Source: Rheinheimera soli
GTDB lineage: Bacteria > Pseudomonadota > Gammaproteobacteria > Enterobacterales > Alteromonadaceae
NCBI RefSeq assembly: GCF_021290985.1
Contig: NZ_JAJOYU010000013.1
Location: 62,001 to 126,000, forward strand
DNA: 64,000 nucleotides
Reading direction: 5' to 3'
Below are positions 17,003 through 26,704 of this stretch, piece after piece (position 1 is the first letter of the stretch; each line of letters starts with the position of its first letter). The notes beneath the pieces are model-generated. The model searched no databases and was not told where the DNA came from. It worked only from the letters and a program-made list of their open reading frames with translations. Position numbers and translations under genes: made by a program.

Positions 17003-18829
17003 ATGGATAAACATCAGCTTCGTAACTTCTACATCCCCGAAGAGCAGTCGGTTTACCTGCTCAATGCCAATGATGCTAAAAAGCTCAAAGACTGGGTGGC
17101 GCTTTGTATCTCTGAATTGGAAAAACTAGGTTACCGTCAAATTGAGCTGGTGGGCAAGGGCGCTTACGGTTTTGTTTTTGCTGGCCTTGATCAAAAGCAG
17201 CAGGATGTGGTGTTTAAATTCTCCCGCATTAATTTACCTCCTCATATTCAAGAACGATTAGCCGACGAAGGCTATATGCTGTCACAGGCCGCTCATCCAA
17301 ATGTGCCGCCGTTTTTTACTTATCAGCTGGTAAAAAAGCAGGGCATTTTAATGATGGGCCGCGCTAAAGGCGTGGATCTGGAACAATACAGCCTGAAACA
17401 TGGCCGGGTGCCTGTTCGTTTATTACTGGATATCGCCACTCAGTTAGCCAGTTTGTTAGTAGCGCTGCGTCAGCATAAAAAAGACGGTGAAATAGCGCCT
17501 ATAGTGCATGGCGATATTAAGCCGTCAAATATTGTCTACGACGAAAGCACTAATCAAATTAGTCTGGTGGATTGGGGCTCTTCGGTGTTTGCCCAGCTTG
17601 ATAGTGAAGGTCATTACATTGGTACCAACGTGATGCAACTGATGTCGTCGGATTTACAGACATCCAACGCCCGTTTAGGTGATGTGTATTTTATTGGTCC
17701 AGAGCAGCGCACCGGTGCTTTATCCAGCCCACGCTTTGATGAACAGGGCGTGGCCAGTACCTTGTATGCCTTGGCGTCCGGTCAGTCCTGTCGTTTTGGT
17801 CGTAAGGCGATCCCAGCGCGTAGCTTAGCTTTGCCGATGGAATTTGCCACTATGCTCGACAGTATGCTGTCTGATGATTTGGTACTGCGTCAGCAAGCAG
17901 GCGATTATTTCTTAAAATCTATGCCACGCTTACATCATCTGGTCACGCCTGACTTGCCAATTTTAACTACAGAGTCAGTATTACCGGTCTGGATCAGCGA
18001 CAAAGCGCAGGAATTGGATACTGTGGTCTATTCGTCGCGTAAATCCTTTTTGCGGGAGCACAGCGACGAAGAAGGCATTCAGTACATTGACGATGTGCAG
18101 CTGGAACGCTACTACAAAAACTACCTCGAGGGCATGGGCGAAACGGAAAAAGCTTTTGTCGCTGCGGTCAGTCGTTTAGGTCGTTATCCAGTGGTCGGCG
18201 GTATTGCTATTCATTGGCAAAGCAGTGGTGTCTATATCGATTCCAGTCTGAATCTGTTTGACGAGCGCCTGCAAAAAGCTTTTGCTGTTGCTGTGAACAA
18301 CGTGGTGCAACTGGCACGTTGTATCGGCAAGGTGGGTATTTTTAAAGCCTGTTTATTTGATGCACGCCAGACTATTCACATAGCACGGGACAGCACAGAT
18401 GTGCCTTTTGTGGTGCCACAAGGTACAGCGCTAAAATATGAGTTGGGCCAAAGCCAGCTGGACGACAGCAGCGCGCAGCACAGTTACTTTGAAGATGGTA
18501 AAGATCCCGACGAACAACTGGTGTTGCCGGACAGCATTATGGATGACTTAGCCGCACTGAATTTAATTCGTCATACCGGCTGCATTATTTTTGAAGTCAC
18601 GCCCTTGTATATGAAAATACATAATTATTACCGGTTGCTTGAGCCAGCAGCTGAAGCTGAATTTGCCGCTTTGCTGCAGAGCATTTTGGCAAAAGTGTCT
18701 TTAATTAGTGGCGAAGGCGTCGGTGGTTTTATGAAATTGCCGCACAAAGATACCCGGCATTTCAGTCACCAGAGCCAGCAGGAACTTTGTTATTATCCTG
18801 CCAATCCTATGAATTACAGTAAGAATTAG
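17003..18829 (+). CDS. Serine/threonine protein kinase with unknown C-terminal half
   Basis: This 608-residue protein has a kinase domain from about 45 to 310. The Gly-rich loop is GKGAYGFVF (51-59), the ATP lysine is in VVFKFSR (Lys72), and the catalytic loop is HGDIKPSN (169-176). The metal motif is DWG (190-192) in place of DFG; both variants are common in bacterial Hanks-type kinases, so activity is plausible. YFIGPEQRTGAL is an activation-segment-like stretch. Residues 330-608 match no domain I recognise, and no membrane helix or PASTA repeat is present. No phosphatase gene is nearby. It is followed after 15 bases by a secreted peptidase gene, possibly on one transcript. Confidence 0.82.
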   Translation: MDKHQLRNFYIPEEQSVYLLNANDAKKLKDWVALCISELEKLGYRQIELVGKGAYGFVFAGLDQKQQDVVFKFSRINLPPHIQERLADEGYMLSQAAHPNVPPFFTYQLVKKQGILMMGRAKGVDLEQYSLKHGRVPVRLLLDIATQLASLLVALRQHKKDGEIAPIVHGDIKPSNIVYDESTNQISLVDWGSSVFAQLDSEGHYIGTNVMQLMSSDLQTSNARLGDVYFIGPEQRTGALSSPRFDEQGVASTLYALASGQSCRFGRKAIPARSLALPMEFATMLDSMLSDDLVLRQQAGDYFLKSMPRLHHLVTPDLPILTTESVLPVWISDKAQELDTVVYSSRKSFLREHSDEEGIQYIDDVQLERYYKNYLEGMGETEKAFVAAVSRLGRYPVVGGIAIHWQSSGVYIDSSLNLFDERLQKAFAVAVNNVVQLARCIGKVGIFKACLFDARQTIHIARDSTDVPFVVPQGTALKYELGQSQLDDSSAQHSYFEDGKDPDEQLVLPDSIMDDLAALNLIRHTGCIIFEVTPLYMKIHNYYRLLEPAAEAEFAALLQSILAKVSLISGEGVGGFMKLPHKDTRHFSHQSQQELCYYPANPMNYSKN

Positions 18830-18844
18830 TTTCGGAGAAAGAAA

Positions 18845-20671
18845 ATGCGTGTTGTGCTGCTGTTGCTGGTTCTATTTTGCGCCAGAGTTCAGGCGACGGA
18901 TCCCCATAGTTTCAGCAACTTTACTTTAGTCAGCCACCCGGAGTTGAAGCTTGATTTAACTGCTGATTTTGATAAGCAGCAACTACAGGGTTTTGTTGAG
19001 CTGAAACTGGACTGGCACCATCCGGACACAAGGCAACTGGTGTTGGATAGTCGTGATCTGAGCATTGAAAAAGTAATGGGGCAATCTGCCGAAGGCCGTT
19101 GGCACAGACTGAGCCATAGTTTTGGTGACAAATCTCCTCATCATGGTCAGGCGTTGTTGATTGAATTCCCGGCACAGTTTCCTATTGTGCGTATTTATTA
19201 CCACACCAGCCCACAAGCTTCAGGCTTACAGTGGCTGACTAAAGAGCAAAGCAGCGAAAAACAGCAGCCTTTTATGTACAGCCAATCGCAGTCTATTCAC
19301 GCCCGTAGCTGGATCCCATTGCAAGACACGCCAGCAGTGCGGTTGAATTATCAGGCTCGTATTCGCACTCCTAAGCAGTTGTTAGCGGTGATGGGAGCGG
19401 ATAATAGTGCGAATACCGAAAAAGACGGCGATTACTTTTTCCGTATGCCTCAGGCTATTCCTGCTTATCTGATCGCCTTGGCGATAGGGGATTTAGAATT
19501 TGAAGCCATGTCGGAGCGCACTGGCGTTTACGCCGAAAAAGTCTGGCTGGATAAAGCTGTGGCTGAATTTTCTGATACTGAGCAAATGATGCAGGTCGCG
19601 ACTGCCATGTACGGCGACTACCCGTGGGGTCGTTATGATTTGTTGATTTTACCGGCCAGTTTTCCTTTTGGCGGTATGGAGAATCCGCGTTTATCTTTTA
19701 TTACCCCTACAGTGATAGCGGGTGATAAAAGTCTGGTCAGTTTAATAGCGCACGAGCTGGCGCATTCCTGGTCCGGTAATTTAGTTACCAATGGCAGTTG
19801 GCACGAATTGTGGCTCAACGAAGGTTTTACCAACTATGTTGAAAACCGCATTATGGAACAAGTTTTTGGGCCAGAACGTGCTTTATTAGAACGCCAGCTG
19901 TCGGTTCAGGATCTGGAGAATGATTTGCTGCAGCTCGATGCCAAAGATACCTTGCTGCTCACCGATTACACAGGCCGGGACCCAGATGAGGCCTTTACTC
20001 AGGTGCCTTACGTCAAAGGCATGTTGTTCCTGCAGTTTTTAGAGCAACGTTTTGGCCGAGCCGTATTTGACCCTTTCTTGAAAAACTATTTTCAAACCTT
20101 TGCTTTTCAAAGTATGGACACTGAAAAATTCTTACGTTATATGCGTAAAACCTTGCTGAATGACCCTGATATTGTCTCTATGGGCGAAGTACTGGAATGG
20201 TTGTATCAACCCGGCCTGGCCAGCACTTTTGTTGAACCTTCCTCTGATGCCTTTAAACAAGTGGATCAACAACTGGCTTTATGGCAAAAAACCGGCAATC
20301 TGACCGAATTACAGACAAACAGCTGGAGTATTCACCATTGGTTACATTTTATTGGTCAGTTGACTGCTACTGTCGACACAGCTCAGTTGACGCAACTGGA
20401 CGAGGCTTTTCATTTAAGCCAAAGTCAGAATGCAGAAGTGGCAACCGCCTGGTTTAAAGTGACGCTGGCGAAAAACTATCAGGCAGTGTTGCCAGCGCTG
20501 GAGCAGTTTTTACTAAAAGTAGGGCGGCGTAAATTTGTGGTGCCTTTGTATCAGCAGCTCAGTCAGAACCCTGAATATTTAGAATGGGCTAAAAATCTGT
20601 ATCAGAAAGCAAGGCCGGGTTATCACCCTTTAACTCAGTCTGCTGTTGATAAGGTACTGAAGCTGAATTGA
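18845..20671 (+). CDS. Secreted M1-family metallopeptidase
   Basis: This 608-residue protein begins with a signal peptide (1-17, ending ARVQA). The aminopeptidase signature GGMEN is at 276-280 and the zinc site is HELAHSW (303-309), with the third ligand Glu326 in LWLNEGFTNY. A C-terminal helical domain resembles the leukotriene A4 hydrolase branch of M1. It likely acts in the periplasm or outside, trimming peptides. It is distinct from the cytosolic PepN encoded at 26.9 kb. The start follows an AGGAGAAAGA-like stretch only 15 bases after the kinase stop. Confidence 0.88.
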   Translation: MRVVLLLLVLFCARVQATDPHSFSNFTLVSHPELKLDLTADFDKQQLQGFVELKLDWHHPDTRQLVLDSRDLSIEKVMGQSAEGRWHRLSHSFGDKSPHHGQALLIEFPAQFPIVRIYYHTSPQASGLQWLTKEQSSEKQQPFMYSQSQSIHARSWIPLQDTPAVRLNYQARIRTPKQLLAVMGADNSANTEKDGDYFFRMPQAIPAYLIALAIGDLEFEAMSERTGVYAEKVWLDKAVAEFSDTEQMMQVATAMYGDYPWGRYDLLILPASFPFGGMENPRLSFITPTVIAGDKSLVSLIAHELAHSWSGNLVTNGSWHELWLNEGFTNYVENRIMEQVFGPERALLERQLSVQDLENDLLQLDAKDTLLLTDYTGRDPDEAFTQVPYVKGMLFLQFLEQRFGRAVFDPFLKNYFQTFAFQSMDTEKFLRYMRKTLLNDPDIVSMGEVLEWLYQPGLASTFVEPSSDAFKQVDQQLALWQKTGNLTELQTNSWSIHHWLHFIGQLTATVDTAQLTQLDEAFHLSQSQNAEVATAWFKVTLAKNYQAVLPALEQFLLKVGRRKFVVPLYQQLSQNPEYLEWAKNLYQKARPGYHPLTQSAVDKVLKLN

Positions 20672-20740
20672 ATTTTAAGTGGCCGTTCAGCTTAGCCGGG
20701 TAGTCTGTACTGAACAGATAGTGTTTAACAGGATTAAAAA

Positions 20741-21421
20741 ATGAAAACGAAATTAGTAGCTTTGATGGTTTGTAGTTTGAGTTTTGTAGCTTTAGCAGAT
20801 ACTCCGGCTGTGAAAACTGTCACCGTATCAGGCTCAGCCATCATGCAAGCCAAACCTGATGCAGTACGTTTGAGCATGCAAATTCAGCAGACAGCTGAAA
20901 AGGTCAGTGACGCCAAACAAAAAGTTGATGAGCAGGTGGTTGCATTAACCAAAGCTTTGCGTAAGCTGGGTGTAAAAGATGATCAACTGAACAATGCGCC
21001 TTTGCGTATTCAGCAGGATTATCAGCACGACCCTGAACGCAAATTGCCACAGCGTTATCAGGTCAGCCGCGATATCGTGGTGTCTTTAAATGACTTATCG
21101 CTGTACAGCACCGTATTGCAACAAGCAGCAGATTTAGGTGTAACTCAGATGAATCAGGCTGAATTTTTAGTCAGCGAGTCGGATGAGTTGTATCAAAAAG
21201 CGCTGCAACAGGCTTTTGCTCATGCCAAAACCAAAGCATCGTTATTGGCTCAGGCCAATGGCTTAAAGCTGGGTTCAGCACAAAAAATCAATGAACAAGG
21301 TTATGCTCCGGCACCTGTAATGAAGATGGCAAGAGCCATGACTGACAGTGCTGAAGTCAGCTTTGGCCAGACCGATATCAGAGCAGAAGTGTCAGTTGAG
21401 TTTGAAATGAACAGCCATTGA
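20741..21421 (+). CDS. Periplasmic SIMPL-domain (DUF541) protein
   Basis: This 226-residue protein has a signal peptide (cleavage near ALA/DTP). The SIMPL/DUF541 domain is shown by VTVSGSAIMQAKPDAVRLSM, then TKALRKLGVKDDQL and YQVSRDIVVSLNDLSLYS. The family includes oxidative-stress proteins such as E. coli YggE; the molecular role is unclear. It is separated from the M1 peptidase gene by 69 bases. Confidence 0.85.
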   Translation: MKTKLVALMVCSLSFVALADTPAVKTVTVSGSAIMQAKPDAVRLSMQIQQTAEKVSDAKQKVDEQVVALTKALRKLGVKDDQLNNAPLRIQQDYQHDPERKLPQRYQVSRDIVVSLNDLSLYSTVLQQAADLGVTQMNQAEFLVSESDELYQKALQQAFAHAKTKASLLAQANGLKLGSAQKINEQGYAPAPVMKMARAMTDSAEVSFGQTDIRAEVSVEFEMNSH

Positions 21422-21528
21422 TTGTTTATTGAACAAAAGGGGTTAAATCTTTTTGTGGCAGAGGTTTAAATTTAGCGACAAAACAAGTAATGTAGGGGCC
21501 TTCGTAGTAATGGTAGAACCTATATTTC

Positions 21529-22002
21529 ATGCGTGAGCAAAAACCAGAATTTTATCAGCTGCTGCAACAGCAAGCTCAGTCTCTGATCGAAGACGAAACA
21601 GACCTGATTGCTAACATGGCAAATCTGAGTGCGTTGCTCTTTAATGAAATGCCTGATCTGAATTGGTCAGGCTTTTATATTTTAAGGGACGATGTTTTAG
21701 TGCTGGGGCCTTTTCAGGGTAAAGTGGCTTGTGTCCGTATACCAGTGGGCAAGGGCGTCTGTGGCACAGCTGTGGCAACAGGTGACATTCAGCTGGTCAA
21801 AGATGTACACGAGTTTCCTGGTCATATTGCCTGTGATGCAGCCAGTAATTCAGAAATTGTGTTACCAGTGCGACATAATGGCAAGATTATCGCTGTGCTG
21901 GATATCGACAGTCCAAGTCTGGCCCGTTTTGATCTGGACGACCAGCAAGGTCTGGCTGGATTAGTTCAGCTGTTTGAGCAGCATTTGGCCCGGACTTTAT
22001 GA
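21529..22002 (+). CDS. msrC: Free methionine-(R)-sulfoxide reductase
   Basis: This 157-residue GAF-domain enzyme reduces free methionine-R-sulfoxide. The family signature is clear: MANLSALLFNEMPDLNWSGF, then FQGKVACVRIPVGKGVCGTA and HIACDAASNSEIVLPV. These show the three cysteines of the catalytic and resolving set. The stop overlaps the next start as ATGA. The order msrC-proQ-prc is the same as in E. coli, here with one extra small gene inserted. Confidence 0.93.
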   Translation: MREQKPEFYQLLQQQAQSLIEDETDLIANMANLSALLFNEMPDLNWSGFYILRDDVLVLGPFQGKVACVRIPVGKGVCGTAVATGDIQLVKDVHEFPGHIACDAASNSEIVLPVRHNGKIIAVLDIDSPSLARFDLDDQQGLAGLVQLFEQHLARTL

Positions 22003-22307
22003 AAGATTTAGTCAATATTCAGGATTATTTATTCCAGGTTGCCGATGTAGGCGACTGGGAAGGCGAAGAAGAGATCGTCGCCGATCGCATCAACGCTATT
22101 TACCATGCAGTCTGGCGCCGTTTTCCAGATGATATTTTACCAGCCGAAATAGACCATTTACTGACTGCGATTTGGAACGAACTACGAGGTAGTTTAGTTT
22201 TATTAGAAGCAGATGAAGATGAACTGGTCGACTGGGCTATCTGTTACGTTAATAACCAATTAGAAGAAGGCATTAAGTTAAACGATGCCGCTGATGAAGA
22301 AGAGTAA
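21999..22307 (+). CDS. Small acidic protein of unknown function
   Basis: This is a 102-residue acidic protein (DYLFQVADVGDWEGEEEIV near the start and DAADEEE at the end). It has no signal peptide or membrane segment. I do not recognise the family. The ATGA overlap with msrC and the 6-base gap to proQ make it an operon member. It is probably real because codon use and coupling match its neighbours. Confidence 0.75.
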   Translation: MKDLVNIQDYLFQVADVGDWEGEEEIVADRINAIYHAVWRRFPDDILPAEIDHLLTAIWNELRGSLVLLEADEDELVDWAICYVNNQLEEGIKLNDAADEEE

Positions 22308-22313
22308 TTTTGC

Positions 22314-23036
22314 ATGACAACCCCAACTGAACAAATTCAAGCTCAACCCGCAGGCAAAGATGTGAAACAAATCCTCGCCGAACTTAGCGAAAAGTTTCCT
22401 CTGTGTTTTAGCCAAAGCGGCGAAGCTAAACCTCTGAAAATTGGTATTTTTCAGGACTTAGCCCAGCGGTTGTCTGAAGAAGATGGCATCAGCAAAACGC
22501 AAATTCGTCATGCCTTACGTTTGTATACGTCTAGCTGGCGTTACCTTGCTGGCGTCAAAGTGGGTGTTGCCCGCGTTGATTTGGATGGTCTTGCAGGTGA
22601 ACTGATTGATGAGCAGCAAGCCGCTCATGCAGCTGAAACCTTAGAGCAAAGCAAAGCCAAAGCGGCTGAAGTGCGCAAAACGAAAGCTGCAGCAGAACGT
22701 GCTAAACAAAAAGAGCTGCAGAAAGACCAGCCAAAAACTCAAACTTCCGACAAACCGGCTTACAAAAAATCTCAGCCAAACAAGGCCACAGTTGCAGCAA
22801 AAGCAGCCAGACTTCACTCTAAGCCTCAAGCCACAGAAAAAGTGGTTTCAGAGCAAGCAGTTGAACTTATTGCATTAAATACAGCCACATTAAAGGTTGG
22901 CAGTACTGTGCAGTTAAAAGTTGGCCTAAAACCTGTGCCGGCAACTGTGCTTGAAGTAGTTAAAAATGATGTTGTGGTGCAGCTTGCCTCAGGTATGGTG
23001 ATTAAGACCCAAGGGGATAAGCTGTTCCAGGCTTAA
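22314..23036 (+). CDS. proQ: RNA chaperone ProQ
   Basis: This 240-residue protein has the N-terminal ProQ/FinO domain (about 12-120: ILAELSEKFPLCFS, LKIGIFQDLAQRL, LRLYTSSWRYLAGVKVGVAR, VDLDG). A Lys/Ala/Gln-rich linker (about 120-185) follows, then a C-terminal Tudor-like domain (LKVGSTVQLKVGLKPVPATV). The layout and length equal E. coli ProQ, a global sRNA- and mRNA-binding chaperone. It lies directly upstream of prc as in E. coli. Confidence 0.95.
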   Translation: MTTPTEQIQAQPAGKDVKQILAELSEKFPLCFSQSGEAKPLKIGIFQDLAQRLSEEDGISKTQIRHALRLYTSSWRYLAGVKVGVARVDLDGLAGELIDEQQAAHAAETLEQSKAKAAEVRKTKAAAERAKQKELQKDQPKTQTSDKPAYKKSQPNKATVAAKAARLHSKPQATEKVVSEQAVELIALNTATLKVGSTVQLKVGLKPVPATVLEVVKNDVVVQLASGMVIKTQGDKLFQA

Positions 23037-23052
23037 CAAAGATGAGTGTTCA

Positions 23053-25071
23053 ATGAAAAAAATTTCCAGCTTAGCGGCGTTTTTTCTGGTGATCGGCAGC
23101 AGTGTGGCTGCGCCGGTTATTTCTCCTGTGCCAAACCTGGTGCAGGAACCACAGCATGCAACGGCCAGTAAACGAGTTACCAATTACTTTACCCGAGAGC
23201 ATTATTTAGGCTTACGCATTGACGACGAGTTATCGTCAAAAGTCTTTGACCGCTACCTGAAAAGTCTGGATTTTTTCCGTAACGTTTTACTCAAATCAGA
23301 CGTAGACGGCTTTGAAAAATATCGCCACGAATTTGATAACGGCCTGGCGAAAGGCCAGTTTGATTTTGCTTATCAAATGTTTAATTTAAGTCTGACCCGC
23401 CGTTTAGAGCGTTTTGATTACGCCATCAGCCTGCTGGACAAGCCTTTTGATTTCACTCAAAAAGACAGCTACGAGTTTGAGCGTGAAGATGCGCCTTGGG
23501 CTGCTGATGTAGCTCAGTTGAATGAGCTGTGGCGTCAAAAGGTGAAATTTGATGCGCTGAATCTGAAGTTAGCCGGTAAAACAGCAGAAGAGACGACAAA
23601 ACTGCTGAAAAAACGCTATGAGAACGCGAAAAAACGTTTATTACAAACCGAAAGTGAAGATGTGTTTCAGATTGTGATGAACTCCTATGCCCGCAGCATT
23701 GAAGCTCATACCTCCTATTTATCGCCACGTAACGCTGAACGTTTCCAGCAGGAAATGAATCTGTCGCTGGAAGGCATAGGCGCTGTGCTGCAAAGTGATG
23801 ATGACTTTACTGTCATTATGAGTCTGGTGCCAGGTGGCCCTGCTGATATGACAAAAAAGATCAAACCCAAAGATAAAATCATTGGTGTGGCTCAGGGCGA
23901 AGAAGAATTTGTGGATGTGGTCGGCTGGCGTCTTGATGACGTAGTGGATCTGATCAAAGGCCCTAAAGGTTCCACTGTGCGTTTACAGGTGTTAGTGGGC
24001 GGCGATGCATCCAAAGGTGTTCCTACTCAAATTTCTATAGTACGGGATAAAATCCGCTTAGAAGACAGGGCAGCAAAAGCTGAAGTACTGGAGCCTAAAC
24101 TGAGTCCTTTAGGTAAAAAGATTGGCGTGATTAATATTCCAAGCTTTTACAACAACCTGACCGAAGATGTGAAAAAAGAAATTGCCAGCTTAAAGCAGCA
24201 GAATGTGGACGGTATTATCGTCGACTTGCGTGGCAACGGCGGTGGTTCTTTACCTGAAGCGGTGTCTTTAACAGGTTTGTTTATAGATAAAGGCCCAGTA
24301 GTACAAATCCGCGAAGCAGGCAACCGCATAGGCATCAGCCAGGATCAGGATGGCAGCGTATTTTATAACGGCCCTTTAACTGTGATGGTTGATAGATACA
24401 GTGCTTCTGCCTCTGAAATTTTTGCGGCAGCTTTACAGGATTATGGCCGTGCTTTGATTGTCGGTGAGCATACCTTTGGTAAAGGTACTGTGCAGCAGCA
24501 CCGTACTTTAGGCCGTGTCTACGATATGTTTGAAGAGTCCTTAGGTTCTGTACAATTTACTATTGCTAAGTTTTATCGTATCGACGGTGGCAGTACTCAG
24601 CACAAAGGCGTGACTCCTGATATTTTGTTCCCGTCACCTATAGAACCTGGTGAGTGGGGCGAAAGCAAAGAAGAAAACGCCTTGCCTTGGGATAGCATTC
24701 CTCCGGCTCAGTACGAATCGTCAGATGAAATTAAAAAGGCGTTACCTGTATTGCAGAAAAAACATCAGGAACGTTTCAGCAAAGAAACTGAATACAAATA
24801 CCTGATGGACGATATCGCTTTGTATACCAAAGAAAAAGATGAAAAAACTATTTCATTAAACGAGCAGGAACGTCTGAAGAAAAAAGACGAAAACACTGCC
24901 CGTGATTTACAACGCGTGAATGAACGTTTAGCACGACTGAAGTTACCAGCTGTAAAAAATCTGGATGATTTACCTGAAGTGCTGGAAAAGCTGGATCCAT
25001 TGTTGGAAGAAACAGCGCAGATCACTGTAGACATGCTAAGTCTGGGTCATCTGGCAAAACGCGCTAATTAA
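23053..25071 (+). CDS. prc: Carboxy-terminal processing (tail-specific) protease
   Basis: This 672-residue periplasmic S41 protease begins with a signal peptide (cleavage near SSVAA). A helical domain leads to a PDZ domain (about 240-335: LSLEGIGAVLQSDDDFTVI, then IKGPKGSTVRLQV). The catalytic core contains GIIVDLRGNGGGSLPEAVSL, the Ser in DRYSASASEIFAAALQDYG and the Lys in HTFGKGTVQQ. A DUF3340-like C-terminal part follows. Prc trims penicillin-binding protein 3 and degrades tagged proteins and murein hydrolases. It is the last gene of the msrC operon. Confidence 0.95.
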   Translation: MKKISSLAAFFLVIGSSVAAPVISPVPNLVQEPQHATASKRVTNYFTREHYLGLRIDDELSSKVFDRYLKSLDFFRNVLLKSDVDGFEKYRHEFDNGLAKGQFDFAYQMFNLSLTRRLERFDYAISLLDKPFDFTQKDSYEFEREDAPWAADVAQLNELWRQKVKFDALNLKLAGKTAEETTKLLKKRYENAKKRLLQTESEDVFQIVMNSYARSIEAHTSYLSPRNAERFQQEMNLSLEGIGAVLQSDDDFTVIMSLVPGGPADMTKKIKPKDKIIGVAQGEEEFVDVVGWRLDDVVDLIKGPKGSTVRLQVLVGGDASKGVPTQISIVRDKIRLEDRAAKAEVLEPKLSPLGKKIGVINIPSFYNNLTEDVKKEIASLKQQNVDGIIVDLRGNGGGSLPEAVSLTGLFIDKGPVVQIREAGNRIGISQDQDGSVFYNGPLTVMVDRYSASASEIFAAALQDYGRALIVGEHTFGKGTVQQHRTLGRVYDMFEESLGSVQFTIAKFYRIDGGSTQHKGVTPDILFPSPIEPGEWGESKEENALPWDSIPPAQYESSDEIKKALPVLQKKHQERFSKETEYKYLMDDIALYTKEKDEKTISLNEQERLKKKDENTARDLQRVNERLARLKLPAVKNLDDLPEVLEKLDPLLEETAQITVDMLSLGHLAKRAN

Positions 25072-25082
25072 AATCAAACGAA

Positions 25083-25126
25083 GGGGTCAGAGTGATTGGT
25101 TGCAAGCAACCCATGACTCTGGCCCT
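25083..25126 (+). terminator. Long imperfect hairpin after prc
   Basis: GGGGTCAGAGT...GGTTGC (25083-25102) pairs with GCAACC...ACTCTGGCCC (25105-25124), followed by TTTGC. It is a likely terminator, although the T-run is short. Confidence 0.6.
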
Positions 25127-25176
25127 TTGCTCATTACAACAGAAACTGGCTAAAGCCAGTCGTGAAGAGAAGCACC

Positions 25177-26667
25177 ATGGAACAACAACCTGCACCACGC
25201 CTTATTAAAGCGCCCAGTTTTTTAGATGCCAGCATACCGCTTATTGTTTTAGTCGTTTTACTCAGTTTGTCCGTTTACCTCTATGGCAGTGATTCTTCTT
25301 ATGGTGCCAATCAAATCGCTTTGTTTGTAGCAGCTTTTGTCGGCGTTGTGATAGGCCTGAAGAATGGTTATGGTTGGGCTGACATTGAACAAGCTATGGT
25401 CAAAGGCATTTCCTTGTCTTTAGGTGCCTTGTTAATCCTGTTTTCTGTAGGCGCTTTAATTGGCACCTGGCTGTTAGCTGGTACTGTGCCTTCATTAATT
25501 TACTACGGCTTACAGTTATTAGACCCGTCCTGGTTTTATGCGGCTAGTTGTTTATTGTGTGCTGTAGTAGCCTTAAGTATTGGTAGCAGTTGGACTACAG
25601 CGGCGACCATAGGTGTAGCTTTAATAGGTGTGGCTGCGGGCCTTGGGATGTCACCAGCAGTCACAGCTGGTGCTATAGTTTCAGGCGCTTATTTTGGCGA
25701 TAAAATGTCTCCTGTCAGTGAAACCACCAACCTGGCTCCGGCTGTGGCGGGGTCTGAATTATTTGAGCATATTCGCCATATGACCTGGACTACTGTGCCG
25801 AGTCTGGTCCTGGCCCTGATTATTTTTGCTGTGATGGGATTCAACGCTGACGCTGCGGCAGATGACTCTCAAATCCGTGCTATCAGTGAATCTTTGCAAC
25901 AACACTTTAATATCAGCCCTGTGATGTTAGTGCCTTTATTGGTATTAATGGCGATGGCTGTGAAAAAAGTACCGGCTTTTCCAACTGTGTTTATCGGCGC
26001 TTTGTTAGGTGGCGTCTGGGCTGTGTTATTCCAGCCGGAGTTGGTGGCTAAAATGGCAGATCCGGCCTTAAATGCGTTTCTTGCTACTTTAAAAGTGGTC
26101 TGGAGCACCTTGCATGGTGGTTTTGTCATTGAAACCCAGAATGCGCAGTTGGATAAACTGTTGAATGGTGGTGGTATGGTAAAAATGCTCAACACCTGCT
26201 GGCTGATTTTTTCAGCCATGATGTTTGGCGCTGTGCTGGAGCATGTAGGGTTATTGCGTAAGTTTGTTGAAGCTATTTTGCATAAAGCGCACAGCACAGG
26301 CTCATTAATTACCAGCACTATTGCTACTTGTATTGCGACTAATATTTTAACAGCCGACCAGTATATGGCCATTGTGATGCCAGGCCGGATGTTTAAAGAA
26401 GAGTATGAGCGCCGTGGTTTAGCCCCGGTGAATTTGTCCCGCACCTTAGAAGACGGCGGTACTATTACCAGTCCATTAATTCCGTGGAACACCTGTGGTG
26501 CTTATATGCATGGCGTATTGAATGTGAATCCGCTGGATTACGCTATGTATGCATTTTTTAACCTGATTAATCCGGTTCTGGCTGTGATCTACGCTTACAT
26601 GGGCATTAAGGTGTTAAAACTGACACCACCAGACACGCCAATTACAGCGGCCGTTCAAGGTAAATAA
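25177..26667 (+). CDS. nhaC: NhaC-family Na+/H+ antiporter
   Basis: The start is ATG at 25177, 6 bases after GAAGAGA; an upstream in-frame GTG at 25162 is less likely. The 496-residue product has about 11-12 membrane helices. The family motifs are GAIVSGAYFGDKMSPVSETT, NLAPAVAGSELFEHIRHMTW and the late EDGGTITSPLIPWNTCGAYM. NhaC proteins exchange sodium for protons (some exchange malate and lactate). It is monocistronic between two hairpins. Confidence 0.9.
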   Translation: MEQQPAPRLIKAPSFLDASIPLIVLVVLLSLSVYLYGSDSSYGANQIALFVAAFVGVVIGLKNGYGWADIEQAMVKGISLSLGALLILFSVGALIGTWLLAGTVPSLIYYGLQLLDPSWFYAASCLLCAVVALSIGSSWTTAATIGVALIGVAAGLGMSPAVTAGAIVSGAYFGDKMSPVSETTNLAPAVAGSELFEHIRHMTWTTVPSLVLALIIFAVMGFNADAAADDSQIRAISESLQQHFNISPVMLVPLLVLMAMAVKKVPAFPTVFIGALLGGVWAVLFQPELVAKMADPALNAFLATLKVVWSTLHGGFVIETQNAQLDKLLNGGGMVKMLNTCWLIFSAMMFGAVLEHVGLLRKFVEAILHKAHSTGSLITSTIATCIATNILTADQYMAIVMPGRMFKEEYERRGLAPVNLSRTLEDGGTITSPLIPWNTCGAYMHGVLNVNPLDYAMYAFFNLINPVLAVIYAYMGIKVLKLTPPDTPITAAVQGK

Positions 26668-26671
26668 CAGA

Positions 26672-26701
26672 AAAGGCCAGTTCAGACTGGCCTTTGTTTT
26701 A
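26672..26701 (+). terminator. Terminator of nhaC
   Basis: AAAGGCCAGT (26672-26681) pairs with ACTGGCCTTT (26686-26695) around TCAG, followed by GTTTTA. Confidence 0.9.
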
Positions 26702-26704
26702 TTC

